NCBI GenBank assembly: GCA_015039465.1
Contig: MU130244.1
Coordinates: 18,422 to 55,444, forward strand
Direction of reading: 5' to 3'
DNA from: Phlegmacium glaucopus
Taxonomy: Eukaryota > Basidiomycota > Agaricomycetes > Agaricales > Cortinariaceae
Length of the DNA stretch: 37,023 bases
Below, one piece after another: positions 1 to 9,158 of the stretch. Positions within the stretch are counted from its first letter, which is position 1. Every line of letters starts with the position of its first letter. The notes beneath the pieces are model-generated. The model saw nothing but the letters and a program-made list of their open reading frames with translations, had not been told where the DNA came from and did no database searches. The position numbers and the translations under genes are program-made.

Positions 1-600
1 AAAACACATTTTCTGGCTGGTTTTCAGGGGATATCCTAAACACCCAGCCCGAACGTGTTTTCTGGCTGGTATTCGGGTGATATCCTGAACGCCCAGCCCA
101 AACGGTGTTTTCTGGCTGGTTTTTGGATAATACCCCGAGCACCAGCCAGAAAATGTCTGCTCTGGCTGGTTGTTGGGTTGTATCCCGAATGCCCAGCCAG
201 AACCGTCTTTTCTGGTTGGTATTTGGGTGGTATCCCGAATGCCAGCCAGAAACCATCTTTTCTGGCTGGTATTTGGGTGATATCCCGAATGCCCGAATGC
301 CCAGCCAGAATGTGTTTTCTGGCTGGTTTTGGATGATATCCCGAGCACTGCCCAGGAAATGTGTGTTCTGGCTGGTCGTTGGGTTGTATCCCAAACACCC
401 ACCGGCAGCCAGAACCATTTGTTCTGGTCGGTATTCGGGTGGTATCCCGAATGGCCAGCCAGAAAAGACAGTTTCTGGCTGGTATTCGGGTGATATCCCG
501 AACGCCCGAGTGCCCAGCCCAGAATGTGTTTTCTGGCTGGTCCTGGGGTATCCCGAGCGCCCAGCCAGAAACCGCTTTCTGGCTAATTTTTGAGTAGATA
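1..600. repeat. Tandem array of ~12 hairpin-forming units (~50 bp)
   Basis: Units recur about every 50 bp, each opening with TTCTGGCTGG and closing with its reverse complement CCAGCCAGAA. Inside lies a second inverted pair, TTCGGG and CCCGAA, around a TGATATC-like centre. Each unit can therefore fold into a near-perfect hairpin. Unit starts are near 11, 60, 110, 160, 210, 260, 313, 367, 422, 474, 531 and 577. The array runs off the left edge of the window. Arrays like this are common as subterminal repeats of DNA transposons; the element it belongs to is not identified. Open frames across it are a by-product of the repeat. Confidence 0.85.
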
Positions 601-729
601 ATTGGTTCGGGTACCCGATTAGTGCTCACCTGCACCCATTACCCCCCATATGTGTAGGGGCATCAGCTTATCGGTCAATGATAGACATATTCCCAGCATC
701 AGCTTAGTCCGCTGCTGGGTCTATGACGG
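601..729. other. Short non-coding stretch, possible element end near 632
   Basis: No gene is seen. The sequence GGGTACCCGATTAGTGCTCACCTG just right of the hairpin array could be the right terminus of the element that carries the array, because hAT-type ends often read CAGGTGAGCAC inward. The left end is outside the window, so this cannot be tested here. Confidence 0.25.
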
Positions 730-1300
730 TACATCAGCAAACTCCGGAAAATGCCATACATTATGTAGCAAATCTGTAGCACCACAGATGTTTGTAGTAA
801 ATCTGCAGTTCTGTAGAATGACATAGTATTTCCATAGGTCCCTGTAGTGTCCCTGTAGATGCTATGTAGAACAATCTAGAAATGTTGTAGGATACTGGTA
901 GTTAGACAAGATAATTGAGTAATTGTCAAACACTATTTCTTCTAAGTTCAATAGACCAGCCCTAAACATGGTCTGTGCACCACATCATCCTCTAAGTTCG
1001 AACCTCACACCTCAACATATACCACCACATTGCCACCACATTTGCCACGTCACACACACAACAACAATGACGATGACTACGACTGCTGCCTCACCACCTC
1101 ATTGAACAATACCACTATGTCACCCTGGAACAACAACAACTATTACCACCACATCACCACCTCATCAAATAATGATGGCTAAGCCTACCCTTCCCCTGAG
1201 TCCCCTCGTCTTGGGGGTTATTTTCTTTCATTCATTAGCTACATGAGTACTAACAACCTTTCATAGTTATTGAGTACCTGCCATGACAACAACTTGTTGG

Positions 1301-1990
1301 GCCCACTACCACTCGTTCAGGCCCACTACCACTTGTTCAGGCCCACTACCACTTGTTCATGCCTGCTACTACTTGTTTGGACCCAGTTTATGCCCACCAC
1401 CACTCGTTTGGACTCTACAACTCGTTTGGACCCACTACAACTCGTTTGGACCTATTACAACTCGTTTGGACCCACTACAACTCGTTTGGACCTATTACAA
1501 CTCGTTTGGACCCATTACAACTCGTTTGGACCCATTATAACTTGTTTGGACCCACTACAACTCGTTTGGACCCATTACAACTCGTTTGGACCCACTACAA
1601 CTCGTTTGGACCCACTACAACTCGTTTGAACCCATTATAACTTGTTTTGACCCATTATAACTTGTTTTGACCCATTACAGCTCGTTTGGACCCACTACAA
1701 CTCATTTGGACCTATTACAACTCGTTTGGACCCACTATAGCTCGTTTGGAGCCACTACAACTCGTTTGAACCGCCATCTCTCGTTTGGACCCATTACAGC
1801 TCGTTTGGACCCACCACCTCTCGTTTAGACCCATTACAACTCGTTTGGACCCATTATAACTCGTTTGGACCCATTATAACTCGTTTGGACCCACTACAAC
1901 TCGTTTGGACCCACCACCTCTCGTTTGGACCCATTACAACTCATTTAAGCCTACTACCATCAGTTTAGGCATACTACTGCTCGTCTGGAC
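1301..1990. repeat. 20-bp minisatellite, about 34 copies
   Basis: The consensus unit is ACTCGTTTGGACCCACTACA. It is well conserved from about 1395 to 1945 and more degenerate at both edges, where the start resembles CACTTGTTCAGGCCCACTAC. The period is not a multiple of three, so several frames stay open at once; those frames are not genes. Confidence 0.9.
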
Positions 1991-2168
1991 TCACTATTTC
2001 ATTTTATTCTATTTATTGGCTATGCATAGGTTAAAATACATCAGTTACTTATCTTAATTTAGTCAGCAAAACAATATATATCTTGGTTCATTTCGAGTTT
2101 TTGGCTTAAGAGAACTGCAGATATTAAATTTAAGGGTTACTACTTATTTGTACTGTAGTATTTCCGAT

Positions 2169-2285
2169 GCAGACTACTGTAGACTACAAGGAGACTACTG
2201 TAGACTACAAGTAGACTACAAGTAGACTACAAGGAGACTGCTGTAGACTACAAGGAGACTGCTGTAGACTACAAGGAGATTGCAC
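2169..2285. repeat. Subterminal array of GTAGACTACAAGGAGACT units
   Basis: Five to six imperfect units built on CTGTAGACTACAAGGAGACT lie about 120 bp inside the right end of the 730-2401 element. CTGTAG and CTACAG words are also scattered near its left end. This looks like a subterminal transposase-binding region, but that role is inferred. Confidence 0.65.
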
Positions 2286-2401
2286 AGCACTGTGCAGAAG
2301 ATATACCTTCTCTACAGCCACTACAGGTACTACAGTCAACTACAGGCTCTGCACAGCACTGCTGTAGACTGTAGTAGGTGGCTCCAGAGTTTGCTGATGT
2401 A

Positions 2402-3300
2402 CATTTTGACATTTCGCTCCTCCGTCTTTGACAGGGTATTCTAACTATACTGGCTGGTATTTGATGAGCGATGGCCCCTCGTCACCGACAGTTTAACTGC
2501 ATCAAGTGATCCGGAATCAGTGATGGGCAGGGGTTTGGGAAACCCCTGGGGTACAAGGGTAAGGGTAAGGAGGGTCAGAGTCAGGGTACAGATTTTTTGA
2601 CCCTTGAAAAACCCTTACCCTTCTGGAGGGGTCAGGGTATTTTTGGGAATTTTTATTTCTCTGATATCAGAGTGATCTAACTGTTGTGTATCTATAAAAT
2701 TGACTTTAAATCAGAGAAAAAGCAATCTAAAGAGGCCTCACTGCTTTCACAACAATCAGTAGCTTAAAATACTAGCCAAACCCTCTCTATTTTGTTTAAA
2801 ATCTATTGCTAAACACCTTTAACACCCTGAACATGTTTTAAATAATAGCTACTTTGAAGGCTCCTTTGGATTACAAAGCTTGAGGAAGGATTTGGACCAA
2901 ACCCTTGCACTAAACCCTGCTGGGGTATCTTACCCTCCAACCCCTCAGAAACCCTTACCCTTACCCTCCAAAACCCTTACCCTTAGCCAAGGGTAAGGGT
3001 TTTTGGAGGGTAAGGGTAAGGGTCAGCCTCATTCCACCCCAGGGTTACCCTTGACCATCACTATCCGGAATCACCAGCATACTATGAATTCTATGAAAAA
3101 AGTAGCGAAATCTGGCGACTGCGACTATCCGGCCCCTTTGATACATCAAGGGACCCTCCAGTACCAAAGTCGTCTTCGGCCAGGGAGAGAGGGGATTTTA
3201 TTCTACATCCAATGCTTCGTAGGACATGGGGGCTGCTTCTCCCTTGTGGCATTGACAGGCATGTGTCGGCTTTGAAGAATCCAAGCGACAGGCCGATGAG
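2402..3300 (+). pseudogene. Remnant of an NLR gene 3' end, split by a MITE
   Basis: Two blocks, 2447-2517 and 3064-3300, align with the reverse complement of the 3' end of the NACHT gene (about 9180-9500). Shared stretches include GAGCGATGGCCCCTCGTCAC and the codons for KSGD-DYP. The copy is degenerate, with altered spacing and stop codons, and the hAT-like element at 2518-3063 sits between the blocks. It is therefore a dead fragment of a second NLR-type gene; no upstream NACHT part is present here. Confidence 0.7.
2518..3063. mobile_element. hAT-like MITE, 546 bp, target duplication TCCGGAAT
   Basis: The element starts CAGTGATGGGCAGGGG and ends with the inverse of TAGTGATGGTCAAGGG. Identical 8-bp duplications, TCCGGAAT, flank it at 2510-2517 and 3064-3071, as expected for hAT transposition. 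Inside each end lie arrays of AAGGGT or ACCCTT words pointing inward. There is no transposase. The paralogous stretch near 9375-9465 lacks the element and acts as the empty site. Confidence 0.9.
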
Positions 3301-3420
3301 GGAGGAAAGGAACCACCATGATGCAATAACTTATTTGGCTGGCTCTTTTACCCTAGATGACGGACGTTTACAATATTCTTATTAATAAACTGATGTTGCT
3401 CTAAGAATGTTCAACCATTG

Positions 3421-3778
3421 CTTGGCTGATATTTGGAGGTGGACAATGTAGGCAAAAAATTTCTGCTGAAATAGCTATAATGGATGCTCTTGATGTACTG
3501 GTTTTTGAGAGGATGGGAACCCATTTCGGAAAGCCTATTCAACATGATTGAGGATGCGCAAATGGGAGCTTTGCAGCAGGATCAACAAGATATACGTCGA
3601 AGCGTTGAGAAACCTTCTAAAGGGTCCTCTGTATTGATCCCACTGGGTCATTTTCTTTTCGCAATGGTCCAATCAAATAAACCCGCCACGGTGTCGTCCC
3701 AGGAGATATGGAAAGAAAAACTGAAGAGTTCAGATTTGGAAAGCCGTATTGTGTGGATGGGAGGTTGGCATTGGAGTT
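3421..3778 (+). pseudogene. Degenerate gene remnant, copy 1 of a dispersed pair
   Basis: This block matches 20640-20995 in the same orientation. Shared words include TTTCTGCTGAAATAGCTAT, a CACTGGGTCATTT / CATTGGGCCATTT pair, and GAGTTCGGATTTGGAAAGC-type sequence near the end. Frames are broken in both copies and I do not recognise the protein. The copy continues beyond the hAT-like insertion at 3779-5817, resuming at 5826. Confidence 0.6.
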
Positions 3779-5817
3779 TAGTGATGCCAAAGTTCGGTTC
3801 CGAACCGGCGCAAGAACCGAGAACCGAAAGAACCGAACCGTCGGTTCAGGTTCAGTTCAGTTCGGTCCAAGGATCTTGGACCATCGGTCCGGTTCTCGGT
3901 TCTCATATTTCTATGATTTTGAGAACCGGGTTCGAACCGGTTCGAACCGAACTTTATGTAGATTTTTTTTCTTAATTTTTCAGTGGAGAATTGAATTTAT
4001 AATCTATAAAGTATTGTTAGGCGCCCGACCCAATGTTTTGGATTTCGGAGTTTGAAAAATCCGACTACTATCAATGCTGACAACACGGTGTCAACACCAA
4101 CAATGCTAACAACACTAAAACCACACCAACAACGCCAACAACTCCCCACCGGGGGAGTTATTTTGGTAAGTTTCTTCATTAAATTAATGTACTATGACAG
4201 CACACAGGGATAACAACCACGGGTACGGACGACAATGTCGAGCACCACGATGACGAGCACCGGTACTACCTTGGCAGGTATTTTTTTAAAAATTTAAATC
4301 TAAATCTAATATAAACTACTACAGACAAACGACAAACAATGAACGCCAACAATGAATGAACGAACATAAACGAACGACGACGAACGAATGAACCAAAGAC
4401 AACGAATGGAGTCTGGACGAATGAAAAAACAACGACAATGGACGAATGGACGGCAACGACGAACGAATAAACGGATGACAGTGATGAACGGACGGACGAC
4501 AACGGCAAACGAACAGAGGAACAATGAATGAATGATCCCCGAGCGCTTAGCTATCAACTGACAAGTTGTGACAACACCAACGATGCTTACAACAAACAAC
4601 GCTAACAACTCCTTACCGGGGGAGTTATCTTTGGTAAGTTTCTTATTTTAATGTACTACAACAATAGATAGCGATGACAACAGCAGGCACAACAGCAGGC
4701 ACAACAACAGGCACAGCCGTGACAACGACAGGTACAACAACGACAAGCACAACGATGACGAGTACAACAATGATAGGCAACTAAGCACCCTTGGGAAGCA
4801 TTTTTTTGAAATTAAAATTAAATTCTAATGTAATCTAGGACAGACAAATGACGACGATACGTGAATGAACACGACCGCAAATGAACGAACGGAATACGAA
4901 CGAATGATCAAGCAGCGAATGAACGACGAACGAAAGTGAATGAACGACGACTCAGACGAGTGAACGAACATGAACGAATTAACAAATGGATGACGAACGA
5001 GTAAACGAACGATGAATGAACGCAAACCGTGCCAAAACCAGGTGGTAGTGTTAATGAGTACATGGAAATTCTGGTCAAGGAGACTGCGACGTTGCATAAA
5101 GTGCTATTGCGTTATCTTGCGCCATCCATTGTAGAGGTGAGAAAGTTTACTTTTGCCTAGGAAGGTCTTGTACTTTGTTCAACTGACCGTCTTCCCTCCC
5201 TTTTTTTGTACAAAATTCTAGTATGTAATGAGTCAGGTATTTGCTGTTATCAATCACTGACTATCTATGGCGCAATCGACCTGCCTGACCAGGGGGCAAA
5301 AGTGAGGTACATTTTTGATTGGTGTAAGAATAGATTCCCAGTATCTGGCTAAGAAGTCTACTATTATCAGGTTGCTCGGGGGATGCAAAGTACCTACAGC
5401 AGAAAATCTTGACGAAACAATACCTATACCAGCACGGCTTTGCCCCCTGGCCCACCCTCGGCCAACAAACCAAGATCGACTGCACTGAATGAACGATGAA
5501 CGAACACGAAGAGACAACAACAAATGAATGAATGATAAATGAATGGGGTCTATTTCATTAATGTTAGTAGTGTACTAGTAGTAGCGCATTAAAGTACCCT
5601 CATATTGTATTGAAATAATATAATTTAATTGTTATTTATTTGCTTTTTATCGGTTCAACAGTTCGAACCGGTCCTAGAACCGGACTGAACCGACTGAACC
5701 GGTTCTATCAGTTCTGGTTCCGGTTCTGGTTCAGTTCAGTGAAGGACCCTTCAGTTCGGTTCTCGGTTCTTCAAAAATGGTTGAAGAACCGAACTGAACC
5801 GAACTTTGGTAACACTA
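3779..5817. mobile_element. hAT-like non-autonomous element, 2039 bp, target duplication TTGGAGTT
   Basis: The ends read TAGTGATGCCAAAGTTCGG on the left and the inverse of TAGTGTTACCAAAGTTCGG on the right. Perfect 8-bp duplications TTGGAGTT lie at 3771-3778 and 5818-5825. Both arms (about 3790-3960 and 5655-5806) are dense in GAACCG/CGGTTC words arranged as inverted arrays. The centre has no transposase; it contains a two-unit tandem duplication and low-complexity CGAA-rich DNA, plus a short unique stretch at 5100-5480. Open frames through the CGAA-rich part have composition bias only. Confidence 0.9.
4075..5030. repeat. Internal tandem duplication (~490-bp units) with CGAA-rich tails
   Basis: Unit 1 (about 4075-4555) and unit 2 (about 4560-5030) share, in order, an AACACCAAC-type run, the marker CCGGGGGAGTTAT (4147 and 4614), TTTGGTAAGTTTCTT, an ATGTACTA word, a CAACGACGAGCAC-type tract and then AATGAACGAACG-rich tails. 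Similarity is clear but eroded, so the duplication probably predates insertion of the element. Confidence 0.7.
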
Positions 5818-5825
5818 TTGGAGTT

Positions 5826-6346
5826 GGCGAGGAAGAAATGAGAACGATATTAAGTCGGTTTTGGACGGTGCCACTGTCTTGCTCAGTGTATTCGGGAACC
5901 CCGGCAGAATTGATCCTAAATTCTTCAAGCAAGGATTAGATGCTCCTCGCCTTTGAAAAGAGACCCCTCAAAATAATGTACTACCGTTCTGTTTTCAAGA
6001 TGCGCGAAAAGGATCTGGCGGCGATGTGTACAAGACTGCCTTGCCGTTTTTACACGACGAGGTGTTAGACTATGTGGATGGGTGGTGAATCTTTCAAAGT
6101 TGATGAAGATATCCTGGAGGCACACAACGGCTACCCTCATTGAATAAAGGATACTCAGCTTGGTCACTCATGACGCTCGATATGAACATGGAAGGAGCTG
6201 TTGAAGATTCAGCATCTTTTGACGCATAGGTGGATTGACTGGCTGGTTGAGGGTGAAGGAGAAGGCGGAGGAACTGGAGCTGCAGATAATCGCATTTGCA
6301 ATCATGCGTATTAGCTTTTACTACCATATTATACAATTTGATTTCC
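5826..6346. other. Degenerate flank and gene-free spacer
   Basis: The left part continues the remnant interrupted at 3778 (GGCGAGGAAGAAATG follows the duplicated target). The right part lies downstream of the stop codon of the membrane/coiled-coil gene and should include its 3' untranslated region. No other gene, RNA or repeat is visible. Confidence 0.5.
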
Positions 6347-7468
6347 CTAAAGGCAATTCCTATCCTCAACTAACCATATCGCATTGATGCCGCTTCTCTG
6401 AAAAAAGCATCCGAGTATTAAATAAGTTGATGTGGAAAATCTTTAGAAATTGGGGACTTGTCAAAACTCACCCAACTTGCACAACTTGTTGGACCATCGA
6501 AATCCCTGCCTTGCACATGTCCCGGAGTAGTAGCACACATTTCGTGCCAATCGTCGCCGTTTTGCAGGTTCATCAAGATGGATTCATAGCGCTGTGGAAG
6601 TCATCAAGTTATCTGTACTGGTATTGTTTAATAGTCATGAAGACGAACATGGATTCCTCGTTCGACGCAGCCCTGTGGAGAAGTCAAAACATATATATCA
6701 AAGAGTACCTTATTGTCATACCCCGCCCACCATGTAACGCACACAGCTTCATTGAAGTTGACGACCCAGTGGCCTACAACATTCCCGCACACTCCCTGAA
6801 ATGAGAGGGAAAAAATGAGAATACCCCAAAATCGAAATGAAATTAACAAAACGTACCTGAGTGTCACAACGAGAAGGAAAAAGTTGTCGACCATGAATAT
6901 CAATACTTTTATTCCAGCATTCTTTCAAAGGATCTAACCCAGTAGGGACTTGAGCCAGCGTATCAGAATACTCCCTGGTCCCATATCGCAAACACCTGTT
7001 GGATGGTTTTAGATCTTGCCAAACAATCAACGCCCGTTTTTGCTCCTCTTCCTGGCGTTCCCGATTGTCATGATCAGCACGCTCTTTTCTCCATTTTTCC
7101 CTGTCTACTTCCATTGCCTCACGTTCTAAGTGATAATCTGCCCGTTCTTTTTGCCATCCCTCCCTCTCTGAGTTCCTGTCTGCTGCCAGTGCCTCACGTT
7201 CTAAGCGATAATCTGCCCGTTCTTTTTGCCATCCCTCCCTCTCTACTGCCATTGCCTCACGTTCTGAGTTCCAAGTATTGCGCGTCAAGCCGGGATAGAA
7301 AATATCTGCGATGATCAGGATTATCACTACGAACACAAGGATTATTAACGAATTGTTAGATGGTTTGGGGTGGGGTGGTGCAGCGGCTAGGCCGTAGTTA
7401 GGGTGTTGGGGAGGGTTGTCTGAGCCAGGTTGTTGAGGCGGATTATGTGAGGAGTGTTGGGGGAGCAA
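6347..7468 (-). CDS. Single-pass membrane protein with coiled coil and conserved cysteine-rich C-terminal domain (basidiomycete family)
   Basis: Model: complement(join(6347..6397, 6472..6591, 6649..6672, 6709..6795, 6857..7468)), 297 residues, every junction GT-AG and in phase. Residues 1-40 are Pro/Gln/His-rich. About 41-60 form one membrane helix (NNSLIILVFVVIILIIADIF). About 65-145 are a charged coiled coil built from EREGWQKERADY-like repeats. The conserved C-terminal part follows: DLKPSNRCLRYGTREY, HGRQLFPSRC, GHWVVNFNE, CVTWW, MCATTP, DFDGPTSC and a final IWLVEDRNC. I know this layout from many mushroom proteins of unknown function; the conserved cysteines suggest a disulfide-bonded domain (inference). 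The start is the first ATG before the Pro-rich region. Only the first exon and part of the second are visible to a plain ORF scan. Confidence 0.85.
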
Positions 7469-8247
7469 GGGATCTCTCGCTATTGTTGCGGCCGTCTGTG
7501 CCCAACAGATTTGAGGTACTTGGATATGGAGGAGGATTCACGGTCCTGCCATGATCGTCAGCATCATAGCTGAGTAGTTGAAGTACAGATAGAATGTACC
7601 TATTGCGAGGCATGAGAATACGGTCAAGGAGGGAAGGGAGAGCTAAATGCAGGCATCAACCTTACATAAAGGTGTGGGGACAGAACTCTAAGTTAGAGTC
7701 TAAGTAACGAGGCTCTGACAAAGGGTGTAAGAACAGTGTAAGTTCTGTCCAAGATTCGCATACTTGAAATACAGAGGGCAGCTACACTGTAGCTCACGTA
7801 CCTATATTGCGAGGCTGCCGAGGCATGAGAATAGTACGGTCAATTGGGGAAAGGTATTGACTTGTGAATTTGAACCTCTGATAAGCTCTGATAAAACTAT
7901 TGCGAAAGCCGCTCAGCTTGGTGATTCAGGAACCCCATGAGACAGCTGTTCCTCATGTCTTCTATACTATATATGGTGAAGTTCTTCCCACCTTTATCTC
8001 GATTTTCATCATATCTCACTTTTCTTTTTGCCATATATGATAGTGGGAAAGAACAAACAATGGAGTGATTGGGTCTGAAATCACGCCCGATTAATATGTT
8101 GTGCGAGATGACAACATCCCAGCAGCCTCCTCAGGCCCTACTTCGATTAAGAGATGGGAAATGATTACACGATACTGATCCGAGATTCCACCGACAAAGG
8201 TAGAATTACTACCCGCAACGTAAGTATCAACCTCGAAGTACGACCTG
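7469..8247. other. Upstream region of the membrane/coiled-coil gene; local imperfect duplication
   Basis: No gene is seen. A short sequence recurs about 200 bp apart: GTACCTATTGCGAGGCATGAGAATA near 7596 and a longer version near 7799. CT-rich DNA near 7985-8035 could be a promoter for another transcript, but nothing decisive is present. Confidence 0.4.
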
Positions 8248-8255
8248 GGGAGGAG

Positions 8256-8696
8256 TAGCGATGTTACGGCTCGGCTCGGCTCGGCTTAGGCTTGACACGG
8301 CCTCTAAAAATCCAGGCCCGAGCCGTAGGCCGAAATTTAGGACGGCTTGGGCTCGGCCTGGGCTCAGGCCGCGGCTTTTTCCCACACGGTTAGAAGGTAT
8401 GAGGGGCAACAAAATTTGTGTGAAATCAAACCAAAAAATGACCGTAAATGACCGCAAATGGTAATATTATCAATTGCACTCTGTTACAGTGCTCATCAAA
8501 AAATCAAATTCCTCCCTTAAGACTATCAAAAATGCAAATTTCGAGGCTCAGACCCAGGCCGTGCCTAAGCCGCGGCTCACGGCCTGAAACATCTGAAGCC
8601 CAAGCCGTAGGCCGTCAAAGCCGTTGGTACGGCTTTCTCACGGCCTGGCTCGGCTTGACGGCTTGCGGCTTTGAAGCCGAGCCTTTCACATCACTA
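8256..8696. mobile_element. hAT-like MITE, 441 bp, target duplication GGGAGGAG
   Basis: The ends are TAGCGATGTTACGGCTCGGC and the inverse of TAGTGATGTGAAAGGCTCGGC. Perfect 8-bp duplications GGGAGGAG occur at 8248-8255 and 8697-8704. The arms are arrays of CGGCTC/GAGCCG with GGCCTAGGC-like words, inverted with respect to each other. There is no coding capacity for a transposase. Confidence 0.9.
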
Positions 8697-8704
8697 GGGA
8701 GGAG

Positions 8705-9158
8705 GCTGACATCCCAGTACCGATGAAAGATCGGCACTTTCATTAAAGCGCTTATCTCTGGCCAAATCCTCCCTCACCTAAATTCTACTACCTTTTCATG
8801 CCCATAAACTTCCTTTTGAAGGGCTTCTTTTCTTTGTTTGATATAGCCCCCATAAAAAATCGATAAAACTCTGTGAAACCCTCTTCAATTTCCGAGAAAG
8901 GGTAGAGGAAAGTTTATGCTTAATGTGAAACCCCGGTTTGGGGAGAAACCCCCTAAATTGGGTCCAGCGAGTGCGCGCAGGTGGGCAAATTCAATCAGAC
9001 CGTATTATGCCTTTAAGTTGTTGAGAACTCTCAGCCTGCTACATGTTCGGAGCTCCTCCCTTGTCAAGGATTTCATGCGTCAGCAACACGATAACAGGAT
9101 GGGACTACATTTCCTGGTAAGTAGAACGACATCTATTAACTCTGATCTACTAACATCA
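8705..9158. other. Gene-free spacer downstream of the NLR gene
   Basis: No supportable gene. A 90-codon frame at 8916-9188 shows no recognisable protein and overlaps the 3' end of the NLR gene on the other strand. Confidence 0.5.

Larger units (their letters stand above)
730..2401. mobile_element. Non-autonomous TIR element with TA target duplication
   Basis: The left end reads TA then CATCAGCAAACTCCGGA (732-748). The right end carries TCCAGAGTTTGCTGATG (2383-2399) then TA (2400-2401). The two 17-bp ends are inverted repeats with one mismatch and are flanked by TA on both sides. Nothing between them resembles a transposase: the interior is a 20-bp minisatellite, a CTGTAGACTACAAGGA array near the right end and CTGTAG-rich sequence near the left end. 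The CATCAG start and TA flank match the ends of the Plavaka-type element at 12757-20554, so this may be a derivative mobilised by a related transposase (inference). Confidence 0.7.

Noticed and set aside
55..597. Open frames in the left-edge array
   Set aside because: By-products of the ~50-bp hairpin repeat.
1270..1640. Three overlapping open frames that look like a repeat protein
   Set aside because: They are the same 20-bp minisatellite read in different frames; a period that is not a multiple of three keeps all frames open.
1301..1990. CRISPR-like array
   Set aside because: Units are contiguous with no unique spacers, and the sequence is eukaryotic.
2554..3030. Possible internal telomeric repeat
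   Set aside because: The word is CCCTTA/TAAGGG, not the telomeric CCCTAA/TTAGGG, and it forms the arms of a MITE with target duplications.
4266..5097. Ser/Val/Phe-rich minus-strand frames resembling membrane proteins
   Set aside because: They come from CGAA-rich low-complexity DNA inside a hAT-like element and show no domain.
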